Below are positions 1 to 5,163 of a stretch of DNA of 5,163 nt, one piece after another (positions within the stretch are counted from its first letter, which is position 1; the number at the start of each line of letters is the position of its first letter). Origin of the DNA: Deltaproteobacteria bacterium (GTDB taxonomy: Bacteria; Myxococcota_A; UBA9160); the NCBI GenBank assembly GCA_003520425.1, contig DOUU01000334.1, positions 1 through 5,163 of the forward strand. Reading direction: 5' to 3'. The notes beneath the pieces were generated by a model that saw nothing but the letters and a program-made list of their open reading frames with translations, had not been told where the DNA came from and searched no databases. Made by a program: the position numbers and the translations under genes.

Positions 1-359
1 CGTCTTCAACGCGCGGAATCGTCACAATTCACCCACTCGATTTGTAGAAGAGGCGGAATTTGGTTCGGCCCAAGAGGCGAAGCCACCAAACAAGGAGGCT
101 TGCGCTTTCCCGCTGCGCGAGATCGGAGGAAGAGCCACCGCTAGATCGAATGCACCTGGGCCGCCAATCCCGCCAGACAGAAAAGGATGCCGCTTCGCAG
201 TCTCGTCAAAAGGATGGTGGATCGCCCGCCTTGTGTAGAAAAGGGAAGAAGTTCTGGCATGGCGACGGCCGGAGAGGAGGTCTGGGGACCGCAGGGCGGG
301 GCTATAGCTACTGGCACGGATTCTGCTTTCGGTCATCGCGGGAGGGACTTGGAACCGTC
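1..359. other. upstream stretch without a convincing gene
   Basis: I see no gene I can support here. The frame of the downstream sigma-like protein stays open back to about position 60, but its translation in this part (rich in Arg, Ser, Gln and Gly, no hydrophobic pattern) does not look like protein. A second frame is open from the window edge to a TAG at 236-238. It could be the tail of a gene entering from outside, but its third codon positions are not clearly GC-biased and I recognise no domain. A weak imperfect hairpin can be drawn at 59-90 (tttggt pairing with accaaa). Confidence 0.5.
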
Positions 360-668
360 GTGGGAGGGTTACGAAGTGACGTCGAAGGTCGCCCGCCTCG
401 ATTGTCGGACGTATCGAGTCTTGAAGAATACGCCCTCGCACTGGTAGGCGCACTTCATTTGGCCGCTCGGACAGGCGGCCGTCCAGCCTTTGATTCTCTC
501 TTCGATAGGGGCTTTGCTCGGCTATATGGATGGGCGTATCGGCTCGCGGAGCGCAACCCGGAGCGGGCGCAGGTGCTCACCTCAGAGAGTCTCTTGAAGG
601 CAGCACAAGCGCTCGCTCGACGCGTGGCGGAGGCCGATGCGACTACCGGGCGCGATCCCACACGCTAG
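360..668 (+). CDS. small sigma-70 region 2-like protein
   Basis: This encodes about 102 residues. Residues 43-88 have the pattern of sigma-70 region 2: FDSLFDRGFARLYGWAYRLA, then an acidic/basic stretch, then LTSESLLKAAQALARR. Region 2 in full sigma factors binds core RNA polymerase and the -10 element. Seen: a Phe-x-x-Leu-(Tyr/Phe) helix, a Leu-Tyr-x-Trp-Ala helix and a closing amphipathic helix. Missing: any region 4 (the -35-binding helix-turn-helix), since the frame ends about 14 residues after the domain. It could be a sigma-derived regulator, an anti-sigma-like decoy or a shortened ECF sigma factor; the role is unknown. The start is uncertain. GTG 360 lies 14 bases after GGAGG (341-345); TTG 402, giving an MSDVSS start, also suits the domain edge. 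An upstream TTG at 60 would add about 100 residues of non-protein-like sequence and is disfavoured. No operon partner is evident. Confidence 0.5.
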   Translation: MGGLRSDVEGRPPRLSDVSSLEEYALALVGALHLAARTGGRPAFDSLFDRGFARLYGWAYRLAERNPERAQVLTSESLLKAAQALARRVAEADATTGRDPTR

Positions 669-835
669 ACGTTCGCAATGGCGGACCGCGACCGTGGATT
701 TGCAGCAAGACCAATTCTGCTGCGAAACGCCTTCTCAGCTCCGTTGTCCTTCGGGTGCTCCGTACTCTACCTTGCAGGGGGCGGCTCTCTCGGCCTGGCT
801 CATGTCGGAGGACGAAGAAAGGCGCCAACGTCCGG

Positions 836-854
836 AAGGCTCGAAAAGAGCCTT
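836..854. other. perfect 7-bp stem-loop in the intergenic gap
   Basis: AAGGCTC (836-842) and GAGCCTT (848-854) are exact reverse complements around the loop GAAAA. The element lies 168 bases after the sigma-like gene and 86 bases before the exported aromatic-rich protein. No T-run follows on the + strand, so it is not a classical intrinsic terminator. It could be an mRNA structure or chance. Confidence 0.35.
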
Positions 855-939
855 GGCACGGGGAAGCGACCCGACCGGAGGAGACCTCAGCAGGGGGGAG
901 CTCATGCGGCTGAGTTCAAGGACGCCCACGAGAGGTGGC

Positions 940-1263
940 ATGCGCATTCGACGGATCGCGACGCTGTGTTTTCTCCTCTTCATGCTGATCGGCGCCGTTG
1001 CAATTGAGCCCGCGCGAGCTGGTGGCCACCATGGATACTACGGGCACGGTTGGCACGGGCGACCCTGGCACGGCGGCTACTATGGCCACCGTCGCTACTA
1101 CTACTATGGCCACCGTCCCTACTATTATTGGGGCGGCTATCCTCCGTATTTCTACGGGCCGCCGCCTCCCATCTACTTCCCACCGCCGGCTATCTATGCG
1201 CCGCCGCCCCCCGTCGTCTACTTCCCGGCGCCGAGCTTCAACTTCGTGTTCTCCTGGCGCTGA
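940..1263 (+). CDS. exported Gly/His/Tyr/Pro-rich small protein
   Basis: This encodes 107 residues of unknown function. Residues 1-27 form a clear Sec signal peptide: basic MRIRR, a hydrophobic core (ATLCFLLFMLIGAVA), and an Ala-Arg-Ala site before GG. The mature part is low-complexity and layered. Residues 28-66 are Gly/His/Tyr-rich, including two exact-phase copies of YYGHR(R/P)YY at 47-54 and 55-62. Residues 67-98 are Pro/Tyr-rich, with PPPP at 74-77 and 88-91 and the recurring pattern PPP-x-(I/V)-Y. The C-terminus is a short alternating segment, SFNFVFSWR. The mature protein has no Cys. Short exported proteins of this composition are common in Gram-negative bacteria and mostly uncharacterised; an envelope or surface location is inferred. 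The start is ambiguous: ATG 940 follows GAGAGG (930-935) closely and gives a normal n-region, while ATG 904 after a G-rich site (893-900) would add 12 residues. The signal peptide makes a real gene likely. Confidence 0.72.
   Translation: MRIRRIATLCFLLFMLIGAVAIEPARAGGHHGYYGHGWHGRPWHGGYYGHRRYYYYGHRPYYYWGGYPPYFYGPPPPIYFPPPAIYAPPPPVVYFPAPSFNFVFSWR
1077..1124 (+). repeat. 24-base tandem repeat, two copies
   Basis: A 17-base identical string, CTACTATGGCCACCGTC, occurs at 1077-1093 and 1101-1117, giving a 24-base period that continues imperfectly to about 1124. It stays in frame and encodes the eight-residue units YYGHRRYY and YYGHRPYY of the exported protein. Copy number could vary between strains by slippage; that is inference. 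Confidence 0.8.
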
Positions 1264-1718
1264 GATGGCCTGTCGGGGCGCTCTAAAGGTGACCCGGGCG
1301 CAAGCTCGCCGGAGTGGCGCGGTCGCACCCGGGAGCGAGCGTCTGACGGCCCGGGCTCGAGGAAGTTGCCGCGCCCCACGTCGGAGTCCGTGAAGCGTGA
1401 TGAACCACGAGTGTTCTTCCTCGATTCCCCCAAAGACCAGACCGTGAGCCCATCGCACCAGAGGTTGCCCCTCTCGCTTCCGTCTGCGGTGACGCCTTCC
1501 CGACGGGCATCTCCGACCGTTTCCGCAGATCTTCTCTGTCTTTGCAGGCCCACCTGCATGGTTCCCCAGGCGCTAGGCTCCCTCAGCCGCCCGCCGATTG
1601 AACCCGGCCATCCATTCCGTTAGATCGGTCCGGATGTTCTCGAGTGAATCGGATTGCCGCGGCGGTACGCGCTTTGCACCAGAAAAATGTAAACTAAGCA
1701 GTCAAGCGGAGGATGGAG
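1264..1718. other. gap of 455 bases, no intact gene
   Basis: No intact gene is supported. The first part (1293-1355) is very GC-rich and has three copies of CCCGGG (1293-1298, 1328-1333, 1350-1355) that could fold together, but no T-run follows. The central part, about 1400-1560, shows no domain on either strand. At 1573-1656 on the minus strand a short frame ending in TAG reads like a possible transposase tail (see findings). The stretch 1681-1700 is locally AT-rich, just before the next gene, and may hold its promoter, but I cannot assign -35 and -10 boxes with acceptable spacing. Confidence 0.5.
1708..1712 (+). promoter_or_regulatory. ribosome binding site that decides the start at 1719
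   Basis: GGAGG touches the ATG at 1713 with no spacer, which is not usable for that codon. It sits exactly six bases before the in-frame ATG at 1719, which is ideal. I therefore place the start at 1719, not 1713. Confidence 0.75.
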
Positions 1719-2186
1719 ATGCAGGCGCGCCACGGTGCTCCTTCGGCCAAATGTATTCTGATGGTGGCGGCGGCGATGTTTCCCACCCTCGTCGGGGCGG
1801 ACGACTCCGCAGGACCGGTGGACAACTCGGCGGCGACGGAGACCTCAATCTCAGTTTCGAGCCCTCGCGCACCAGACCCCGATCCAAATCAGGCGCTCTC
1901 TGCCTTCCGTATCTTCACGGAGACCTGGATGGAAAAGCTACGAGGTGCGAGCATGCTTCAGCCAGTCGCGGCGAGCTCACAGGGCCACGCACTGAAGCGG
2001 TTCAGCGTGACGCACACCGAGGAAATAAAGCCTACCGGCTCGACAGCCAATCCCTATGTCGGGATCCTGCACTACACGGAAGAGCTTTACCAATGTGCGG
2101 ACTCGACGGAGACGAGCTGCACGGTCGTCGATAGTACACCAGTGACTGAAATCTTCCGTTACCAGAACGGTGCTTGGATCTACTGA
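1719..2186 (+). CDS. exported protein of unknown function
   Basis: This encodes 155 residues. Residues 1-27 are a signal peptide: a weakly basic start (Arg4, His5, Lys11), the core CILMVAAAMFPTLV, and cleavage after VGA before DD. Residues 28-58 form a Ser/Thr/Asp/Pro-rich linker. From about 59 the sequence looks like a folded domain: a helix around FRIFTETWMEKLRG (63-76), then a beta-rich half with alternating residues, including NPYVGILHYTEELYQC (111-126) and TEIFRYQNGAWIY at the C-terminus (143-155). Two Cys, 126 and 134, lie either side of a polar loop and could form a disulfide in the periplasm (Cys12 is in the signal peptide). I do not recognise the family; the Tyr-rich strands and the closing aromatic Trp-Ile-Tyr suggest a small beta-sheet domain. 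It is flanked by gaps of over 430 bases on both sides, so it is probably transcribed alone. Confidence 0.8.
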   Translation: MQARHGAPSAKCILMVAAAMFPTLVGADDSAGPVDNSAATETSISVSSPRAPDPDPNQALSAFRIFTETWMEKLRGASMLQPVAASSQGHALKRFSVTHTEEIKPTGSTANPYVGILHYTEELYQCADSTETSCTVVDSTPVTEIFRYQNGAWIY

Positions 2187-2625
2187 CCCAGGCTTTGTTT
2201 CGAGCTGCACAAACCCCAGGGAATCTAGAGTCGATTGTTCCGCCCGCCTTCGATCGAGGCGACTTGTGCTTCGCGCCTCCGTCGTCCGTGGCAGATGGCC
2301 GCCCATTCCCCGCGATCGCACGCGCTTCCTTCTTGCCCGCCGGGTGCACCCACTGACGCAGGTACCTCGAAGGCCCGGCTCAAGAACGGGACGAGGGTTT
2401 GGAGACTTCGACATCCGTTGTAATAACGATGGAGAACTATGGAGGAGTTGTGGCGGAGAGGGGCTGCGGCTTCAGCAGAGCCCTCATTGCTCCCTCGCCA
2501 GATCCGGGGAGCGAGCCGATGGCCCGCCCTGCGCTGCTCGGCGGGAGCGAGATTGCTGCGGGTGTAGACGACTGCAAGCGAAGAATGATAGATCTCACCG
2601 ACGCAAACGATAGGGAGGAGATTTT
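2187..2625. other. gap of 439 bases, no convincing gene
   Basis: Several frames are open on both strands, but none shows a domain, codon bias or a good start. The most protein-like piece is a 39-codon frame starting at ATG 2519 after GGGGAG (2506-2511). It ends at 2638, overlapping the lipase start by 13 bases, and its third codon positions look like background. A local AT-rich spot at 2417-2426 stands out in GC-rich DNA and could belong to a promoter for the lipase, but the boxes do not match well. Confidence 0.45.
2614..2618 (+). promoter_or_regulatory. ribosome binding site for a GTG-initiated lipase
   Basis: GGAGG lies seven bases before GTG 2626 and supports this non-ATG start. The next in-frame ATG (2638) is 19 bases away from it, too far for normal use. 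Confidence 0.75.
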
Positions 2626-3897
2626 GTGTCCTCCGTGATGGACCCGGCCGCGGTGATGCTGGTGCTGGCGGGCCTCGCGTACCGGGGCTTCTACTTCTTG
2701 CGCATCTTGCGCGTCTTGGAGGATCCGCACGAGCGGGCGGTTCGGCGCGCGGTCGCCGCTGGGCTGCGAGCCGTGGCGCCCGTGATCGGAGAGTGGGAGC
2801 TCGTCTGGGGACCGGCGACAAAAGACAGGGACGATTTCGACCAGAGTGCCATGTATGTGGCGCGAAGCAAGGCCAACCCTCAGCGTCTCGCCGTCGCCAT
2901 CCGGGGAACGGATCCGATTTCGATCACCGATTGGACACGCGGCGATCTCGATGTCGCGCAGCCCTCGCCCTGGCCGTTCGGCGCGGCAGGCGCCACGGTC
3001 TCCGGAAGCACGGCCTCCGGCTTGAACACGCTTCTTGAGCTCGCCGAGCCTCCTCCCTCAAGGCTGGGCGAGCTCGTAGAGGAGGCCATCTTCCGCGTCA
3101 GCGGGTTCGTCCCCGACGCGTTCGCAGCGATCGTGAGGCGCATTCCTCGGGATCCCGCCCTTGTGCTGGATCTGATCACAACTCGCCTGCGAAAGGACTT
3201 CGAGCAGTGGAGAAGACGGATCGAGGATGAGGGGGCGCAGGTCGTGGCAGAGGCGGTGGTGCTCTTGCTCAAGGAACTGAGCGAGAGACGCATCCAGGTC
3301 ATGGATTGGCCGTCACCAGCCCCCACCGGCTCCGGTGCGACGCTCCTTGACTTTCTCATGCGCGCTTCGAAGGACGGCGCTTTGGAGGTTCTCGTCACTG
3401 GCCATAGCAAGGGCGGGGCGCTTGCTCCGGCGCTTGCTCTCTTCCTTGCCGAAACGCGCTCACGCTGGGACCTGAACGGGAACGCCAGCATCGGCTGCTA
3501 TGCGTTCGCGGGACCCACACCCGGGAACGCCGCCTTCGGACAGCGCGTCAACGCGCAGCTCGGCAGGGAGAAACTTCGCGTGATCAACACCTCGGACATC
3601 GTGACCCATGCCTGGGATCAGGCGGGCCTAAAGTCCATCGCACTGCTCTACGCGGGGTCGCTGGCATGGATGGCGCCCATCCTGGACGCGGTGAGCAGGG
3701 AGGTCACGCAAACCCATTACGCTCCCGTGGGCCTACCGACCTGCGTCTTCGACGGTCTGGCGACTGCCCCGATCCCTGCCGACGACGCGGCGCTTGAGAT
3801 CCCCTATCAGCACCTCGAATCGTATCTCGCGTACTTTGGGCTTCTCGACTGCAAACCACGAATCGACACGTTGATGCTCCTCCTGGGAGAAGGCTGA
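2626..3897 (+). CDS. class 3 lipase-like alpha/beta hydrolase
   Basis: This encodes 423 residues, predicted to hydrolyse ester bonds of lipids or other acyl esters. Seen: RGTD at 93-96 followed by a DW pair at 102-103, as in the oxyanion-hole strand and loop of fungal-type (class 3) lipases; the nucleophile elbow GHSKGG with Ser261; FAGPTPGNAAF at 294-304, matching the class 3 block after the elbow; VINTSDIVTH with Asp324; and YQHLESY with His396. The predicted triad is Ser261-Asp324-His396, in the order and spacing usual for the family. Odd: about 165 residues separate the oxyanion motif from Ser261, against roughly 60 in compact fungal lipases, because of an inserted helical, charged region (about 115-235). 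The N-terminus (7-30) is moderately hydrophobic with several Arg, but it is not a clean signal peptide, so the location is unclear. Start GTG 2626 is chosen for its ribosome site. The substrate is unknown; it could be an esterase or phospholipase rather than a triglyceride lipase. Confidence 0.92.
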   Translation: MSSVMDPAAVMLVLAGLAYRGFYFLRILRVLEDPHERAVRRAVAAGLRAVAPVIGEWELVWGPATKDRDDFDQSAMYVARSKANPQRLAVAIRGTDPISITDWTRGDLDVAQPSPWPFGAAGATVSGSTASGLNTLLELAEPPPSRLGELVEEAIFRVSGFVPDAFAAIVRRIPRDPALVLDLITTRLRKDFEQWRRRIEDEGAQVVAEAVVLLLKELSERRIQVMDWPSPAPTGSGATLLDFLMRASKDGALEVLVTGHSKGGALAPALALFLAETRSRWDLNGNASIGCYAFAGPTPGNAAFGQRVNAQLGREKLRVINTSDIVTHAWDQAGLKSIALLYAGSLAWMAPILDAVSREVTQTHYAPVGLPTCVFDGLATAPIPADDAALEIPYQHLESYLAYFGLLDCKPRIDTLMLLLGEG

Positions 3898-4281
3898 CCC
3901 TTTCTTCGCCGACGCTCGGAGCGCTGAGCCGTTTGGACTCGGAGGCGCCTTGCGGTCGCTCGCGGAATGGGAGAAGCGCAGCGCTGCCTGAATGTGAGCG
4001 AAGCGGTTTCCTCTCACGGTCCTCGCCCAAGCCGCAAGGGACCAGATCTCGAGGAGGGCTCCGTCGCCAGGCGACAGCAGCCCGAATGTAAGTGCGACAA
4101 CGATTGCGACAGCGGTCGCGGCGTACCAAGCGCCACAATGACGAGACGACGCTCTGGCTTTCGGCACGCGCCGAGCTGCTCACGAACCAGCAAACACATG
4201 CGCCGACTCCAGGCGCCAACTTTCGGCTCCATGCTCTTGGGTTTTGGGTGGCGCTGCGCGGGGTGAAGGAGGATCGTCTAA
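3898..4281. other. gap of 384 bases, possible decayed sequence
   Basis: No intact gene is supported. On the minus strand a frame beginning at GTG 4167 contains a hydrophobic stretch, WYAATAVAIVVALTFGLL, followed by a plausible loop, but it has no ribosome site and runs antisense into the end of the lipase gene. Just after the lipase stop, CGCT/AGCG and GCTC/GAGC pairings around 3913-3929 give small hairpins without a T-run, so no terminator can be called. Confidence 0.45.
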
Positions 4282-4445
4282 GCTATGGCCCTTGAAACGG
4301 AGCCGGCGTGTTCCTCACCATGCTCCTCATCGTCCCGCTCATCGCGCGAATCCGCGCGGAGGAGGCGCTGCTGCGCTCGCAGTTTGGTGCTGAGGACGAT
4401 GCATCTTGTCCCCGCACGTGGCGGCTCATTCCCGGGCTCTATTAG
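4282..4445 (+). pseudogene. C-terminal remnant of ICMT-type methyltransferase
   Basis: The frame from 4308 to the TAG at 4443-4445 encodes about 45 residues. It begins with a hydrophobic segment (VFLTMLLIVPLIA), continues with RIRAEEALLRSQFGAE and ends with RTWRLIPGLY. This is the characteristic end of the isoprenylcysteine carboxyl methyltransferase (ICMT) family: a last membrane helix, then Glu-Glu-x-x-Leu, Phe-Gly-x-x-Tyr-x-x-Tyr and a closing W-R-L-x-P-G-x-Y. Family members are membrane enzymes that use S-adenosylmethionine. Here both Tyr expected after Phe-Gly are replaced (Asp at codon 4395, Ser at 4404). The preceding residues MALET lie in another frame (4285-4299); adding one G near 4299 would join them into a continuous family-like segment, so a one-base deletion is likely. 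The N-terminal helices and the rest of the cofactor site are absent, with stops upstream. A short expressed protein from GTG 4308 (GGAG at 4299-4302) cannot be excluded. Confidence 0.6.
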
Positions 4446-4499
4446 CGGGAACCGTGGAGGTCCAGGGAGCCGGGCCTGAGCATCGTTGGGAAATTCCGC

Positions 4500-4507
4500 A
4501 AAGGAGG
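4500..4507 (+). promoter_or_regulatory. strong ribosome binding site of the peroxiredoxin
   Basis: AAAGGAGG, followed by T, is a near-perfect complement to the 3' end of 16S rRNA. It is placed seven bases before ATG 4515. It fixes the start and suggests efficient translation. Confidence 0.85.
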
Positions 4508-4514
4508 TCGAGGC

Positions 4515-5090
4515 ATGCAGGCTCTGTGGATCGCCGCCCTTGTACTGGGCCTCGCGACGAACGCGATGGCACAGACGGCGGATGTCAAAGTGGGTGACCA
4601 GGCACCGAATTTCAAACTGGAGGCGACCGACGGAAAGACCTACCAGCTGTCAGACTTCAAAGGCAAGCAGTGGGTGGTCGTCGCCTGGTTCCCGGCGGCA
4701 TTCACGCGCTACTGCACGATCGAGTGCAAATCACTGGCGGAAAACGGCGACAAGATCCGGATGTACGACGTGACCTACTTCATGGCGAGCGTCGATCCGA
4801 TCCAGAAAAATAGAGAGTTTGCGAGAGCCACGTCCGTCGCGCTCGGTGATGCGATGGTCTCGAAGAGGGAGGCGGACTTCCCGCTGCTGAGCGACCCGAC
4901 CAAGGAAACGGCCAAGGCATACGGTGTCCTCAATGATCGGGGTGTCGCGAATCGATGGACGTTCTACATCGACAAGAACGGGAAGATTTCGTATATCGAG
5001 AAGGCCGTGAAGGCGGAGACTTCCGCTGCGGACATGGTGGCGAAGTTAGCGGAGCTGAAGGCTCCGATGGTTCACAACGGCGCGAACTAG
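4515..5090 (+). CDS. exported peroxiredoxin (AhpC/TSA, BCP-like)
   Basis: This encodes 191 residues: a thiol peroxidase that reduces hydrogen peroxide or organic hydroperoxides. Residues 1-19 are a signal peptide (hydrophobic [13 protein letters not shown], cleavage after AMA before Gln20), so it should act in the periplasm. The thioredoxin fold starts with [16 protein letters not shown] (26-41) and LSDFKGK (45-51), standard for the family. The active site is Pro60, Thr64 and peroxidatic Cys67 in [13 protein letters not shown]; the conserved Arg is likely Arg147 in RWTFYID. A second Cys, Cys71, lies four residues after Cys67, where BCP-type enzymes carry a resolving Cys at about +5, so an intramolecular disulfide is plausible. 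FPLLSDP (122-128) and AYGVL (135-139) are further family marks. The residues before Cys67 are Arg-Tyr rather than the common Pro-Gly or Gly-Gly. The reductant is unknown; no thioredoxin-like partner is in the window. The gene appears to be monocistronic here. Confidence 0.95.
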   Translation: MQALWIAALVLGLATNAMAQTADVKVGDQAPNFKLEATDGKTYQLSDFKGKQWVVVAWFPAAFTRYCTIECKSLAENGDKIRMYDVTYFMASVDPIQKNREFARATSVALGDAMVSKREADFPLLSDPTKETAKAYGVLNDRGVANRWTFYIDKNGKISYIEKAVKAETSAADMVAKLAELKAPMVHNGAN

Positions 5091-5163
5091 GAGGAACTCA
5101 CCCTCCGGATGGCGCCCTGGTGAAGGGAAAGGTTCGGAACGCGAAGTGAGAGAAGGGTCGCGC

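Noticed and set aside
59..90. Imperfect hairpin near the window start
   Set aside because: Six pairs plus three with a bulge; not clearly beyond chance.
60..359. Long N-terminal extension of the sigma-like frame from TTG 60 or ATG 150
   Set aside because: The extra residues are polar, Arg/Gly-rich and without domain pattern; no good ribosome site precedes either codon. An open frame is easy to get by chance in GC-rich DNA.
678..1007. Plus-strand frame starting ATG 678
   Set aside because: No ribosome site, no domain, and it runs out of phase through the signal-peptide gene.
1293..1355. GC-rich folding region with three CCCGGG copies after the exported protein gene
   Set aside because: CCCGGG is self-complementary and common in GC-rich DNA; no T-run follows, so a terminator cannot be claimed.
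916..1458. Minus-strand open frame of 180 codons opposite the aromatic-rich exported protein
   Set aside because: It mirrors the repeat and proline codons of the + strand gene and is Arg/Ala/Val-rich without motifs; the + strand has the signal peptide.
2399..2426. Possible promoter TTGGAG with TAATAA or TGTAAT before the lipase
   Set aside because: The better -10 match (TGTAAT) has only a 14-base spacer and the correctly spaced one matches poorly; it is also about 200 bases from the start.
2519..2638. Possible 39-residue upstream peptide overlapping the lipase start
   Set aside because: It has a fair GGGGAG site and an overlap that could couple translation, but third-position base use looks like background and no conservation can be seen.
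2225..2821. Minus-strand open frame of 198 codons overlapping the lipase start
   Set aside because: Extremely Arg/Pro/Ala-rich, a typical shadow of a GC-rich coding strand, and it overlaps a well-supported gene.
4285..4479. 64-codon frame starting ATG 4285 after AAGGAGG
   Set aside because: Only the first few residues fit the methyltransferase family; beyond the presumed one-base deletion it is a Ser/Arg-rich out-of-frame reading.
5090..5106. GGAGG/CCTCC inverted repeat just after the peroxiredoxin stop as a terminator
   Set aside because: Only five pairs and no T-run; the GGAGG could equally be a ribosome site, but the nearby ATG 5109 and GTG 5120 frames stop at once.
5146..5163. GTG 5146 as the start of a next gene
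   Set aside because: Only six codons are visible before the window ends and there is no clear ribosome site.

Overview
The window comes from a bacterium. The DNA is visibly GC-rich, the clear genes have strong Shine-Dalgarno sites, and three of them begin with Sec-type signal peptides, so the cell probably exports proteins to a Gram-negative periplasm or beyond. The minimal sigma-region-2 protein, the aromatic/proline-rich exported protein and the peroxiredoxin type would fit Myxococcota or a related deltaproteobacterial-type lineage. That placement is an impression; nothing here settles the taxonomy.

All confident genes lie on the + strand, with wide gaps between them. In order: an upstream stretch with no convincing gene (1-359); a small protein resembling only region 2 of sigma-70 factors (360-668, start uncertain); a short exported protein rich in Gly, His, Tyr and Pro with an internal 24-base tandem repeat (940-1263); a 455-base gap; a small exported protein of unknown function (1719-2186); a 439-base gap; a class 3 lipase-like alpha/beta hydrolase of 423 residues (2626-3897); a gap ending in a decayed C-terminal piece of an isoprenylcysteine carboxyl methyltransferase-type membrane protein (about 4282-4445); and an exported thiol peroxiredoxin (4515-5090). 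The five intact genes cover only about 57% of the window.

The genes do not form an evident operon or pathway. Every gap is over 200 bases, and each of the three best-supported genes has its own ribosome binding site. Common threads are export (three genes) and possible envelope or lipid chemistry (lipase, methyltransferase remnant). A thiol peroxidase in the periplasm would remove peroxides there. No CRISPR array, tRNA, rRNA, intact mobile element or obvious defence system was seen. I found no convincing new multi-gene system. The items most worth checking are the frameshifted methyltransferase remnant, the region-2-only sigma-like protein, the large insertion in the lipase, and the uncharacterised exported proteins.
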